Part shown: positions 27,775-38,435 of the stretch, piece by piece
How the letters are laid out: every line of letters starts with the position of its first letter
Position numbering within the stretch: position 1 is the first letter of the stretch
Assembly: GCF_009829925.1 (NCBI RefSeq)
Contig: NZ_SNVJ01000014.1
Span: 1 to 64,000 of the forward strand
Direction: 5' to 3'
DNA length: 64,000 nucleotides
DNA from: Teichococcus coralli
GTDB lineage: Bacteria > Pseudomonadota > Alphaproteobacteria > Acetobacterales > Acetobacteraceae
The notes under the pieces: generated by a model
The model's database searches: none
What the model was told of the DNA's origin: nothing
What the model saw: the letters and a program-made list of their open reading frames with translations, nothing else
Position numbers and translations under genes: made by a program

Positions 27775-29754
27775 TCAGCCCGGGCCGAGCGACACCATCT
27801 CCGCGCCATCCTCGACCAGGTCCCCGGCGGCGCAATGGACGGCGACAACCGTGCCTGCCGCAGGAGCCACGATCCGCATCTGCACCTTCATTGCCTCCAG
27901 GACCAGCAAGACCGCCCCGCGCTGCACGGACTGCCCGGGGGAGGCCAGGACCTCCAGCACCCGGCCGGGCATGGGCGCCAGGATGCGTCCTGCGGCCGGC
28001 CCCTCGCTTGCCGCCGGGGAGAGCGGGTCCACCAGCCGCAGCGCGTGGGCGGCACCGTCGGCAAAGACCATCAGCCGGTTGCTTTCCTGCAGCACGCGGG
28101 CCGGGAAGGCCCGCCCGTCCATCTGCAGCGCCAGGCCCCCATCCGGCCCGACGGTGAAAGCGATCTCGGCGTCGCCATCCGGCAGCTCCAGGCGAAGGCC
28201 GCCGGGCTGCGGGAAGGCGCGCAGCACCTGCACCGCCTCGCCCTCGGCCAGATGCAGGTCCTGGAAGCCATCGCCGTTCATCCGCCAGGCGGTTGCCTCC
28301 GCCCAGGGAGAATGGGGATCGGCGGGGTCGGCGGATCCCACGCGGCGCGCCAGCAGGTGCGCGGCGGCGGCTGCCAGGGCCGTGCGCGGCGCCGCGCCGG
28401 GCGGGGCGAGCAGCACCCCGCCATGCCGTTCGATGAAACCGGTATCCACCGCCCCGGCGCGGAACTCGGGCTGCTGAAGAATGGCGCGCAGCAGCCCCAG
28501 ATTGGTGGCCGGCCCGGCGATCTCGGTCGCCGCCAGCGCCTGATCGAGCCGGGCCAGCGCGCCGGCGCGGTCCGGGCCATGGGCGATGATCTTGGCGATC
28601 ATCGGGTCGTAGTGGACGGTGACGGCATCGCCCTCGCGGATGCCGGTATCGACGCGGATCCCCCCAGCGGCGGCAGGGAAACGCAGGTGCTCCACACGGC
28701 CCGTGGAGGGGGCGAAGTCCCGCGCCGGGTCCTCCGCATAGAGCCGCACCTCGACCGCGTGCCCGGCGATGCGCAGCGCCTGCTGCGTCAGCGGCAAGGG
28801 CTGGCCTGCGGCGACACGGAGCTGCCACTCCACCAGGTCCTGGCCGGTGATCGCCTCGGTCACGGGGTGCTCCACCTGCAACCGGGTGTTCATCTCCATG
28901 AAATGGAAGGCCTCGCCCTCCGCGATGAACTCCACCGTGCCGGCACCGACATAGCCAATGGCGCGCGCCGCGTCGCAGGCCGCGCGGCCCATGGCCTCCC
29001 GCCGCGCCGCGTCCATGCCGGGGGCCGGCGCTTCCTCCACCACCTTCTGGTGGCGTCGCTGGATCGAGCAGTCACGCTCGAAGAGATGGAGAAAGTTGCC
29101 GTGACCGTCGGCAAAGACCTGGATCTCGATGTGGCGCGGACGGGTGAGATAGCGCTCCAGCAGCACATGGTCGTCACCGAAGGCGGACAGCGCCTCGCCC
29201 TTGGCCAGCGCCAGCGCCTCCTCCAGCTCGCCCGCTGACCGCACCACCTTCATGCCCTTGCCGCCGCCCCCCGCGCTGGCCTTGATCAGCAGCGGGAAGC
29301 CAATGCGGTTCGCCGCCTCGCGCAGCACGGCGGGCGACTGGTCCTCGCCATGGTAGCCGGGCACCAGTGGCACGCCGGCGTGTTCCATGAGCGCCTTGGC
29401 CGCGGATTTGGAGCCCATGGCGCGGATCGCCGCGGGCGGTGGACCGATGAACCTGATTCCGGCGCCGGCACAGGCTTCCGCGAATTCGGCGTTCTCCGAG
29501 AGGAAACCGTAGCCGGGATGGATCGCTTCCGCGCCCGCCGCCCGGGCCGCGGCGATCACGGCCTCGATGCGCAGGTAGCTCTCCCGCGCGGGGGCGGGGC
29601 CCAGCAAGCGGGATTCGTCGGCCATCGCGACATGCATCGCCCCGGCATCGGCTTCCGAATGCACGGCAACGGCGCGGATTCCCATCCGCCGCGCGGTGCG
29701 GATGACGCGGCAGGCGATCTCGCCGCGATTGGCGATCAGGATGGTTTCAAACAT
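27775..29754 (-). CDS. mccA: Methylcrotonyl-CoA carboxylase, biotin carboxylase/carrier subunit
   Basis: This 659-residue alpha subunit carboxylates its own biotin with ATP and bicarbonate. The biotin carboxylase core (about 1-450) has the start FETILIANRGEIACRVI, the ATP loop KASAGGGGKGMKVV, FERDCSIQRRHQK and EMNTRLQVEHPVTE. A linker domain follows. The C-terminal 75 residues are the biotinyl domain with VLEAMKVQM; EAMKV is a variant of the common EAMKM, and the target Lys is kept. ATG 29754 lies 5 bp after the beta-subunit stop. With MccB it acts in leucine/isovalerate breakdown, 3-methylcrotonyl-CoA to 3-methylglutaconyl-CoA. Other liu genes are not in the window. Confidence 0.87.
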   Translation of the reverse strand: MFETILIANRGEIACRVIRTARRMGIRAVAVHSEADAGAMHVAMADESRLLGPAPARESYLRIEAVIAAARAAGAEAIHPGYGFLSENAEFAEACAGAGIRFIGPPPAAIRAMGSKSAAKALMEHAGVPLVPGYHGEDQSPAVLREAANRIGFPLLIKASAGGGGKGMKVVRSAGELEEALALAKGEALSAFGDDHVLLERYLTRPRHIEIQVFADGHGNFLHLFERDCSIQRRHQKVVEEAPAPGMDAARREAMGRAACDAARAIGYVGAGTVEFIAEGEAFHFMEMNTRLQVEHPVTEAITGQDLVEWQLRVAAGQPLPLTQQALRIAGHAVEVRLYAEDPARDFAPSTGRVEHLRFPAAAGGIRVDTGIREGDAVTVHYDPMIAKIIAHGPDRAGALARLDQALAATEIAGPATNLGLLRAILQQPEFRAGAVDTGFIERHGGVLLAPPGAAPRTALAAAAAHLLARRVGSADPADPHSPWAEATAWRMNGDGFQDLHLAEGEAVQVLRAFPQPGGLRLELPDGDAEIAFTVGPDGGLALQMDGRAFPARVLQESNRLMVFADGAAHALRLVDPLSPAASEGPAAGRILAPMPGRVLEVLASPGQSVQRGAVLLVLEAMKVQMRIVAPAAGTVVAVHCAAGDLVEDGAEMVSLGPG

Positions 29755-29759
29755 CGGCG

Positions 29760-31381
<1,622 letters not shown>

Positions 31382-31382
<1 letters not shown>

Positions 31383-31546
31383 TATCCCTGCTCCGTCGCT
31401 GGTTGGTCCTCGGCGTCGCGGTGCATCACTTCCGCGGCGCCGCGGTCGCTCCCGCCACGCTTGCGCTGGCCGCGGATCCGCTCTTCCGAACGGTTCAACG
31501 CCTGCCGCAGCATCTCGGCGGCGTGCCGCGACGTCGGTTGATCCAT
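31382..31546 (-). CDS. 54-residue hydrophilic protein coupled to mccB
   Basis: This short gene begins at ATG 31546 with a strong GGGAGGGGA ribosome-binding site and ends in a TAA whose last A starts the mccB ATG. The product opens [18 protein letters not shown], continues with a charged segment ([14 protein letters not shown]) and ends DQPATEQG. It has no membrane segment or Cys. A helical first part and a basic middle suggest a small RNA- or protein-binding peptide, or a leader that only drives coupled translation of mccB. I recognise no family. The strong start and exact overlap argue that it is translated. Confidence 0.65.
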
Positions 31547-31807
31547 GACGGGTCCCCTCCCTGGCCGCGGCCTCGCAGCGCGCTCAGGTCGAGACTACGA
31601 ACGATCGGCTCTCAAATTCCACGGTTGCGGCGCATCAGTGCGGCAAGATTTTGCGGCCTGCTGCCTGGCGGCTCGGCGCCGGCCTGCACCCGCATCGCCT
31701 TGGTGGCGGACCGTCCGGGCCTTCGTTCTCCGCCCGGTTTGGCAGCCGCGCCACCGCGACAGGGAGGCCGTGCCGGGGGAGGGGAGCGCAGGGCTGAAGC
31801 AAATCGC

Positions 31808-31821
31808 GCACCGCGCGGTGC
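31808..31821. other. 14-bp perfect palindrome after the iron ABC operon
   Basis: GCACCGCGCGGTGC lies 19 bp beyond the stop of the minus-strand ATPase gene. It can form a 5-7 bp stem, which might stabilise the transcript end, but no T-run follows, so a Rho-independent terminator is doubtful. The remaining bases between 31547 and 31839 contain no gene. Confidence 0.35.
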
Positions 31822-31839
31822 AAAGGCGTCTGCGTAGCC

Positions 31840-32625
31840 TTAGTGCCGCTTCGTTCGTGTGGAGCCATCCACCGCCAGGAAGGGCAGACCGCGGGAGCAC
31901 CGCTCTAGCCGGGCTTCAACACCATAGACCTCCCGCAGCAGCGCGGGTGTCAGCACGGTTGTGGGGGCGCCGCAGGCAACGATGCGGCCACCCCCCAGAA
32001 CCGCGACCTGATCGGCGAAGCGCAGGGCCTGGTTCAGGTCATGGATGGCGATCACGATGCAAAGCTCGCGCTGCCGCGCCAGCTGCTGCAGCAGGCCGAG
32101 CACCTCCACCTGCCGCTGCAGGTCGAGCGCGCTGGTGGGCTCGTCCAGCAGCAGCACGCGCGGCTGCCGCACCAGCGCCTGCGCCAGCGAGACCAGCTGC
32201 CGCTGCCCGCCCGACAGCTCGCCCAGGTTGCGCGTGGCGAGATCCTCGATCTCGAGCATCATGAGCGTGTGGGTGGCGGCATCGGCCTCGGCGTCGCTGA
32301 CGGCCCAGCCGCCGCCCTGCTTGCCGGCCAGCAGAACGGCCTCGAAGACCGTCAGCACGGCATTGACCGCATTGTCCTGCGGCAGGTAGCAGGGCCGGTC
32401 CTGGTGCAGCGGCGGAATGCTCTCCATCGCGCGCCCGTCCAGCGCCACGACGCCAGGCCCCTTCAGCTGCCCGACGATGCGGCGGAACAGCGTCGACTTG
32501 CCGGCGGCATTCGGGCCGAGCAGTGCCGTCACCTGGCCGCCGCGCAGCTCCGGCAGCGTCACGCCGCGCAGGATGGGGTGGGTACCGTAGGAGACCTCGA
32601 TCTCCTGCAGCGAAAGACTCACCAT
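31840..32625 (-). CDS. Iron/siderophore ABC transporter ATPase (FecE/FhuC type)
   Basis: This is a 261-residue cytoplasmic ATPase. Walker A is GPNAAGKST (residues about 34-42; Ala replaces the usual Gly before GKS), the signature is LSGGQRQLVSLAQAL, Walker B is VLLLDEPTSALD and the switch is IHDLNQALRFAD. It overlaps the permease gene by 7 bp. In this family it powers import of ferric siderophores, haem or cobalamin through the adjacent permease. The Fur-like box ahead of the operon favours iron. Confidence 0.87.
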   Translation of the reverse strand: MVSLSLQEIEVSYGTHPILRGVTLPELRGGQVTALLGPNAAGKSTLFRRIVGQLKGPGVVALDGRAMESIPPLHQDRPCYLPQDNAVNAVLTVFEAVLLAGKQGGGWAVSDAEADAATHTLMMLEIEDLATRNLGELSGGQRQLVSLAQALVRQPRVLLLDEPTSALDLQRQVEVLGLLQQLARQRELCIVIAIHDLNQALRFADQVAVLGGGRIVACGAPTTVLTPALLREVYGVEARLERCSRGLPFLAVDGSTRTKRH

Positions 32626-33686
32626 GAACGGTTCCGCGTGCTCAGGATCAGGCTGAAGAAGAAGGGCACGCCAACCAGCGCCGTCACCACGCCGATCGGC
32701 AGGATCAGCCCGGGGATGATCGCCTTGCTGAGCACCGAGGCGGCGGACAGCACCAGCGCGCCGGCCAGGGCCGAGGCGGGCAGGAAGAAGCGCTGGTCTT
32801 CGCCCACCAGCATCCGCGCGATATGCGGCCCGACCAGCCCGATGAAGCCGATGGTGCCGACAAAGGCAACGGTGATGGAGGCCAGCGCGCTGACCAGCAG
32901 GATCGTCTGCAGCCGGAGCTTGCCCACCTGGATGCCGAAGCTGGCGGCCTTCTGCTCGCCCAGGCGCAGCGCCGTCAGCGCCCAGGCCTGGCGCGCGAAG
33001 AGCGGCCAGATCAACACCAGCACCGCCGCCGCGATGCCCAGCTTGGGCCAGGTGGTGCGGCCCAGGCTGCCCATGGTCCAGAACACCACGGCGGCCAGCG
33101 CCTGCTCGGAGGCGATGAACTCCAGCGCCGCCAGGGCGGCGTTGAAGGTGAAGACCAGCGCGATGCCCAGCAGCACGATGGTCTCGGTGCCCATTCCCCG
33201 CCGGCGGCTGAGCAGATGGATCAGCAGCGCGCAACCCATGGCGGAAACGAAAGCATTGGCCGGGATGGTCCAGGCCGACCAGCCCGAGGGCAGCAGGCTG
33301 ACGCCCAGCACGAAGCCCAGCGCCGCCCCGAAGCCGGCGGCGGCCGAGATGCCGAGGGTGAAGGGGCTGGCCAGCGGGTTGTTCAGCACGGTCTGCATCT
33401 GCGCGCCGGCGACAGAGAGGCTGGCGCCCACCACCACGGCCATCAGCGCCACAGGCAGGCGGATCTCCCACACCACCACCGACACGGCCTGCGGCACCTC
33501 CAGCCCCAGCAGCGCCCGCACCACCTCGGCATAGGCGTAGCGGGCCGGCCCGAGCGCCAGATCGGCCACTAGGCTCGTCAGCAGCAGCAGGGCCAGGGTG
33601 GCGAGCAGCGCCAGCCGCCGCCGCGCCAGCCGGCGATAGGCGCCGCGCCCGGCGGCCAGCCCCTCCTGGACCAGGGTGGCGCTCAT
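32619..33686 (-). CDS. Iron/siderophore ABC permease (FecCD family)
   Basis: This 355-residue inner-membrane permease has about ten helices. FecCD signatures are RLPVALMAVVVGASLSVAG, then GAQMQTVLNNPLASPFTLGI near residue 95, and IGFIGLVGPHIARMLVGED near residue 270. ATG 33686 overlaps the binding-protein stop by four bases (ATGA). Longer upstream starts add an Arg/Pro-rich leader and are unlikely. It is a single permease gene, so it probably works as a homodimer. Confidence 0.88.
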   Translation of the reverse strand: MSATLVQEGLAAGRGAYRRLARRRLALLATLALLLLTSLVADLALGPARYAYAEVVRALLGLEVPQAVSVVVWEIRLPVALMAVVVGASLSVAGAQMQTVLNNPLASPFTLGISAAAGFGAALGFVLGVSLLPSGWSAWTIPANAFVSAMGCALLIHLLSRRRGMGTETIVLLGIALVFTFNAALAALEFIASEQALAAVVFWTMGSLGRTTWPKLGIAAAVLVLIWPLFARQAWALTALRLGEQKAASFGIQVGKLRLQTILLVSALASITVAFVGTIGFIGLVGPHIARMLVGEDQRFFLPASALAGALVLSAASVLSKAIIPGLILPIGVVTALVGVPFFFSLILSTRNRSW

Positions 33687-34819
33687 GCCGCCGGGTCCAG
33701 CGAAACCCAGTAGCCCGGGTGGTAGGCGACGGGCAGGAAGCGTTCGTGGAACTCGCGGAAGGTGGCGTCCGGGTCGAGGTCGGCGAAGAGCCCGGGGTGC
33801 AGCCACTTGGCGATCGCCTGGATGGCGACGAACTGGTAGGGGCTGTCGTAGAACTGGTGCCAGATCGCGTGCACCCGGCCGCTGCGGGCCACCGGCAGGG
33901 TACGGTAGGCCGGGCGGTCCATCAGCTTGCGCAGCCGCGCCCGTGCCTGGGCCTGGTCCGCCCCGGGGCCGACGCCCACCCAGGCGCCGTCCGGCGCATA
34001 GAGCTTCCAGTTGCTGCCGGTGACGATCACCACGTCCGGACGGGCGGCCACCACCTGCTCCGGGTTGACGGTGCCGAAGGTGCCCGGGATGAGGCTGGCC
34101 GCGATGTTCTCGCCGCCGGCCAGGGCGACCATCCGGCCGAAATTCTCGTCGCCGAAGGACATGCAGCAGCTCTCGTCATAGCCCGCCGCCCGCTCGATCA
34201 TCACCTTGGGGCGAGGACCGGAGAAGCCGCGCAGCCGGTCGGTGACGCGGGCGATCTGCGCCGCGCGGTAGTCCGTCAGCGCCCGCGCCTCCTCCGCGCG
34301 GCCCAGCAGCGCCCCCATGATGGCGATGGAGCGCTCGGCATGCTCGAAGGGCTTCTCGCGGAAGTCGATGAACACGACCGGGATGCCCATCCGGTCCAGC
34401 TTGCCGATCAGGCCGCCATCGTCGATCGCCACCTTCGATTCCAGGTTCATCACCACCACGTCGGGGCGGAGCGCGATGACCTGCTCGATGTCGAAGGCGC
34501 CGTCCTTCCAGCCGCCGAAGGCCGGCAGCCTGGCGATCTGCGGGTATCGCGTCTCGTAGAGGGTGTAGCCGTCAAGGTCCGCCTTGCGGAAGTCGTCGCG
34601 CCAGCCGACCACGCGGTGGAAGGGGTCGTCCCTGTCCAGGGCGGCCACGACGTAGGTTTGCCGCCCCTCGCCGAGGATCATCCGGTTCACCGGCGCCCGC
34701 ACCGTCACGCTGCGGCCAGCAATATCAGTGACCTGCACCGCCCCCGCCGCCCGGGCCGGCAGCCCGGGAAGCAGCGCCGCTGCGGAGAGCGCCAGAAGGC
34801 CGCGTCGTGCCACGCGCAT
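33683..34819 (-). CDS. Periplasmic iron/siderophore-binding protein (FecB/BtuF class)
   Basis: This 378-residue binding protein has a signal peptide at residues 1-25 (ARAAGA end). The mature part starts VQVTDIAGRSVTVRAPVNRMI, typical of class III metal-chelate binders, and has two lobes joined by a long helix. Further family landmarks are QVIALRPDVVVMN and a PEQVVAARPDVVIVTG repeat of it in the second lobe. It is longer than FecB/BtuF (about 270-320 residues), with an extended C-terminus. It is the first gene of the operon and is preceded by a Fur-like box. No TonB receptor is in the window. Confidence 0.85.
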   Translation of the reverse strand: MRVARRGLLALSAAALLPGLPARAAGAVQVTDIAGRSVTVRAPVNRMILGEGRQTYVVAALDRDDPFHRVVGWRDDFRKADLDGYTLYETRYPQIARLPAFGGWKDGAFDIEQVIALRPDVVVMNLESKVAIDDGGLIGKLDRMGIPVVFIDFREKPFEHAERSIAIMGALLGRAEEARALTDYRAAQIARVTDRLRGFSGPRPKVMIERAAGYDESCCMSFGDENFGRMVALAGGENIAASLIPGTFGTVNPEQVVAARPDVVIVTGSNWKLYAPDGAWVGVGPGADQAQARARLRKLMDRPAYRTLPVARSGRVHAIWHQFYDSPYQFVAIQAIAKWLHPGLFADLDPDATFREFHERFLPVAYHPGYWVSLDPAA

Positions 34820-34902
34820 GGTTGAACCTCGCCCGATGAGGCGCCCCCGTCACCGGACCATTCCGGGCGCCGGCCGGACGCGCCGCAAGGCTATAATAGG
34901 GT

Positions 34903-34917
34903 TGATAATCATTCGCA
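34903..34917 (-). promoter_or_regulatory. Fur-like iron box upstream of the iron ABC operon
   Basis: The plus-strand sequence TGATAATCATTCGCA matches the 7-1-7 Fur consensus TGATAAT-n-ATTATCA at 12 of 14 positions, with the first half perfect. It lies 84 bp before the binding-protein ATG, in an AT-rich patch with a possible minus-strand -10 (TATTAT) beside it. Repression in iron-replete cells is the expected effect. In Alphaproteobacteria Irr or RirA could act instead of Fur. Confidence 0.65.
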
Positions 34918-34929
34918 ATACCTGGCCGG

Positions 34930-35706
34930 TCAGCCGGGCTTTCGGGCATGCAGCACGAAGCGCCGGTAGAGCAGCGTGCGTAGCCGGTCCCGCAGGGCGG
35001 CACCGCGCCGCTGCGCCCGCGCGATGGGGGCGTGAGAATGGAAGGCGAGGTCGGTGAAGCCCGCCCGGCGGAGCAAGGGCTCCAGAACCTCCGGCGTCAG
35101 GCCTTGGGAGAAGGGCAGTTCCCGCATGATGGCGGCGTGTCGGTCCATCTCCGGGTTGTGGGGCGCGGCCGCGCCGCCCTGGCTGCTCTCCAGCAGCCGC
35201 AGCAGGTGCTGGGCCAGCCGGCCGGCCGTGCCATGCGGGGCGGCGAAGTTGCCGTCGAAGACGAGCAGATGGCCGCCCGGGCGCAGCACCCGGAACCAGT
35301 CCGCCAAGGCCGCCTCCGGCTCCGTCAGGGTCCAGACCAGGTGCCGGCAGACGATGGCGCCATACCGGTCCGGTGCCTCGCGCGTGTACTCGGCATCGGC
35401 CAGGATGAAGCGCGTGCCGGGGTCGCCGGAGTGCTTGGCGCGGGCGAGGCTGAGCATGGCCTCGGAAAAGTCCAGGCCGGTGACGCGATGCCCCAGCCGA
35501 CGCAACGCACCGGTCACCTCGCCGGTGCCGCAGGCCAGCTCCAGCACCTCCAGGGGTGCGGAGCCCAGGTGGCGGGCGATTTCGCGCTGCCAGGCGTCGC
35601 GTTCCGCTCCCGGCGGCATGCGGTGGCCAAAGGCCGCATCGAAGCTGGCCGCGCGGGCGCTCCAGTACTCGCGGATCTCTTCCTTGAGGGCATAGTTGCT
35701 CGACAC
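34930..35706 (-). CDS. Class I SAM-dependent methyltransferase
   Basis: This 258-residue methyltransferase starts at GTG 35706, supported by GGAG nine bases upstream; the protein then begins SSNYALKEEIREYWSARA. Motif I is VLELACGTGEVTGAL, motif II region GLDFSEAMLSLAR, and FRVLRPGGHLLVFDG is the post-motif III strand. The YWSARAASFD start is shared with UbiE-like small-molecule methyltransferases. It is followed after 110 bp by the iron ABC operon on the same strand, with the Fur-like box in between. A role in modifying a metallophore or tetrapyrrole is plausible but only inferred. Confidence 0.8.
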   Translation of the reverse strand: MSSNYALKEEIREYWSARAASFDAAFGHRMPPGAERDAWQREIARHLGSAPLEVLELACGTGEVTGALRRLGHRVTGLDFSEAMLSLARAKHSGDPGTRFILADAEYTREAPDRYGAIVCRHLVWTLTEPEAALADWFRVLRPGGHLLVFDGNFAAPHGTAGRLAQHLLRLLESSQGGAAAPHNPEMDRHAAIMRELPFSQGLTPEVLEPLLRRAGFTDLAFHSHAPIARAQRRGAALRDRLRTLLYRRFVLHARKPG

Positions 35707-36023
35707 AGTTCCGCTCCAGCAGCAGGGATGTCGCACCCCATACTGCGGCGGCGCCGGTGACGGAAAGGCCCTCATGCCGTCCCAGGGCGGATGGCGCAGG
35801 GCGGCGCGTTGCCCCTGGGCTTGCGGGCGGGGCGCCCCGCATCAGCCTGGGTGCCCTGGAACAGGAAGCCGCGCCTGAGAAGAAACCGGCGAAGACTTGC
35901 AAGACACCGGCGCCGCGGATCGGGTGGCGATGGCGCCGGCCCTGCGCGAGCGATCGCAGGGCCGGCCTCAGGCGGCGTCGGATGGCCACGCGCCCGGCGC
36001 CATCACCCGGTTCAGGAGTGTCG
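35707..36023. other. Intergenic, no gene seen
   Basis: About 317 bp between the methyltransferase start and the alkylsulfatase stop (both minus strand). It must hold the methyltransferase promoter. No repeat, RNA or operator was recognised. Confidence 0.4.
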
Positions 36024-38000
36024 CTAGGGTGTGGCGACGTCGAACCAGAGCTCGAAGTTATCGAGGTAGGACACGAGCTCATCCAGCTTCGCTTGGTTGC
36101 CGCTGACCTTGACGGCGCCGGCACCAACCGCATCCGCGAGCTTGGTCTCCTGGAGAATGATCTTGTTGAGGGTGTCCCGCGTCAGTGTCACCGTCGCATC
36201 GGCCTTGTCGGACTGGCGGTCCTGCGTGTGGTTGAGAACACCGTTCTCCAGTTCGATCAGGTACTTCCCGCCTGAGCCGCCGAGATCCATGTTCATCGTC
36301 ATCACCGCGTTGGCCGCCTTGGTGCGGTTCACGCGGACGCTGAGATAGTCGAAGAACATCTCGGGCGTCATCGCCCTGACGGTGTCCGGGCTTGCCGTTT
36401 GGGTGGTTGGCAGCTTGGTCACCCCCTCACGCAGCTCCTTGGCGCCCGTGAGATAGAAGTTGCGCCACGGCCCTGACTCGGACTGGTAGCCGAGTTGCTC
36501 GAGCGCATCGGCCTCAAGCTCTCGGGCCTGCTTGTTGCCCGGGTCCGCGAAGACCACGTGGTTGACCACCTGGGCGACCCAGCGATAATCGCCCTTGTCG
36601 AAAGACTGCTTCGCCTTCTCCAGAACAGCCGCGGATCCGCCCATGAACTCGACGTAGTTCTTGCTGGCCTCGACGGGGGGGAGTTCGTGCAGCGTCGCCG
36701 GGTTGCCGGTGAACCATCCGAGATAGAAGACATATGTCGCGGCGACATTGTGATAGATGGAACCATAGTAGCCGCGGTTGGCCCAGATATTCGCTAGACT
36801 GTCGGGCATCTTGAAGGCTTCGGCGATCTCCCGCATGGTCATGCCACGGTTCACCATGCGCAGCGTTTCGTCGTTGATGTAGCGGTAGAGATCCCGCTGG
36901 TTCTTGAGGAGCTTGACCACCTCGGCGTTGTTGAAGCTCGGCCAGTGATGTTGGGCGAACATCACCTCCGCCTTGTCACCCCACATCGCCAGCACGTCGT
37001 TGAGGTACTTCGACCAGGCCAGCGGGTCGCGGATCTTCGCCCCGCGCAGGGAGTACGTGTTGTGCAGCGTGTGGGTCGCATCTTCGGCGGCGCAGATGGC
37101 CTTCATTTCCTCGATGTACCACAGCATTTCAGCCGGCGCCTCAGAGCCGGGCGCCATCAGGAACTCGTAGGTCAGGCCGTCGATGACCTTCTTCTCGCCG
37201 GTCTTTGAAATGATGTCGGTCGGCGGGATCAGCGTCACGGTGCCGGCCGAAGTGGTGGTGCCGAGGCCCGCGCCGACCTGGCCCTTGGCATCCGGCGGCA
37301 GCAGGTTGCCGTACATGTAGCTCGCCCGCCGGCTCATCGCGGTGCCGGCCATGACGTTCTCCGAGACCGCTGCCTCGAGAAAGCCGACAGGAGCATAGAT
37401 CTTGGTCTTGCCGGAGGTCACGTCGCCCTCGTCCACCACCCCTCGGACGCCGCCGTAATGGTCGACATGGCTGTGGGTGTAGATCACCGCCTTGATCGGC
37501 TTGCGTTCCCGGTTGGCGTAGTAGAGGTCGAGGCCAACCTTGGCGGTCTCAGCCGAAACCAGCGGATCGACGATGGTGATGCCTTCCCGCCCCTCGATGA
37601 TGGTCATGTTCGACAGGTCGAGATTGCGGATCTGATAGATGCCGTCGGCCACCTTGAAGAGGCCGCTCAAGTTGATGAGCTGCGCCTGCCGCCAGAGGCT
37701 CGGATTGACAGTGTCCGGCGCCGCAGCATCCAGCTTGACGAAGGCGTATTGCTGCGGATCCCAGATCGTGCTCCCGCTCTGGCCCTTGATCGTGCCCGGC
37801 GGCAAGGGGGCGATGAAGCCGCGCTGGGCATTCTCGAAGTCCGACTTGTTCGCGAATGGCAGTTCGCTGAGGAGCTTCTGGTTGGCCGCCTTGGTCGCGG
37901 TGGTCGCATCCTTGCGGAGATCCTGCGCGTTGCTGACGCCAGCCAAGCCTGCGATCAGGCCCAGGGCCGAAACGGCGGAGAGCAAGTTGAGCGGCTTCAT
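36024..38000 (-). CDS. Exported linear alkylsulfatase (SdsA1/BDS1/YjcS family)
   Basis: This 658-residue zinc hydrolase cleaves sulfate from primary alkyl sulfates such as SDS. A signal peptide (about residues 1-25, ending SNAQD) is followed by a metallo-beta-lactamase domain with THSHVDHYGG and the second-site region IEEMKAICAAEDATHTLHN. A helical dimerisation domain with the MFAQHHWPSFNN segment comes next, then a C-terminal SCP2-like domain (GGKYLIELENGVLNHT, near residue 585). All three domains of SdsA1 are present. ATG 38000 has a perfect AAGGAGGT at ideal spacing; in-frame starts further upstream are therefore rejected. It is monocistronic. It would let the cell use alkyl sulfates as sulfur or carbon source. 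Confidence 0.92.
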   Translation of the reverse strand: MKPLNLLSAVSALGLIAGLAGVSNAQDLRKDATTATKAANQKLLSELPFANKSDFENAQRGFIAPLPPGTIKGQSGSTIWDPQQYAFVKLDAAAPDTVNPSLWRQAQLINLSGLFKVADGIYQIRNLDLSNMTIIEGREGITIVDPLVSAETAKVGLDLYYANRERKPIKAVIYTHSHVDHYGGVRGVVDEGDVTSGKTKIYAPVGFLEAAVSENVMAGTAMSRRASYMYGNLLPPDAKGQVGAGLGTTTSAGTVTLIPPTDIISKTGEKKVIDGLTYEFLMAPGSEAPAEMLWYIEEMKAICAAEDATHTLHNTYSLRGAKIRDPLAWSKYLNDVLAMWGDKAEVMFAQHHWPSFNNAEVVKLLKNQRDLYRYINDETLRMVNRGMTMREIAEAFKMPDSLANIWANRGYYGSIYHNVAATYVFYLGWFTGNPATLHELPPVEASKNYVEFMGGSAAVLEKAKQSFDKGDYRWVAQVVNHVVFADPGNKQARELEADALEQLGYQSESGPWRNFYLTGAKELREGVTKLPTTQTASPDTVRAMTPEMFFDYLSVRVNRTKAANAVMTMNMDLGGSGGKYLIELENGVLNHTQDRQSDKADATVTLTRDTLNKIILQETKLADAVGAGAVKVSGNQAKLDELVSYLDNFELWFDVATP

Positions 38001-38435
38001 GGGATTACCTCCTTGGCGCCGCGAGTGTCGCACCGTGCTCCAGCAACAGGCCATTGGGAGAAGCCCTGAAACCTGCCTGGATGATTCCTGACATCCGAGT
38101 CTGCGACTACTGTATCGGCGGGATCTGCCTCCGACATGCTCCGGAGCAGCGATGCTGCGAGGCGTCAGCAATCGGCGGTACCGCGTCAGTCAGCCAAAGC
38201 CTCGAAGGCACTGAAGGCGAGGACGGGATTGAACTTCGCCGTCCAGCGGTGCGGGGGATGGCTGGTGTGCTGGCGCAAACAGGTGTCGGCAAGGCGCGCC
38301 GGATCGCATCCGCCAATCCGCATTTGCGCGCAAGGCGGTCCATCTCGTCAGGCACGCTAACCCTGGCTTAGCGTGTTCACGCACCGGCAAGGTGGCGGTT
38401 GCCTGATTTGCCGAGGTTGTGGCACAAGCGGAAGC
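38001..38435. other. Intergenic between divergent genes, no gene seen
   Basis: About 435 bp between the alkylsulfatase and the recombinase. Short overlapping frames exist on the minus strand (about 80 codons or fewer that are not extensions of other genes) with no motif. It should contain both promoters. No attachment-site-like repeat was recognised. Confidence 0.35.
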
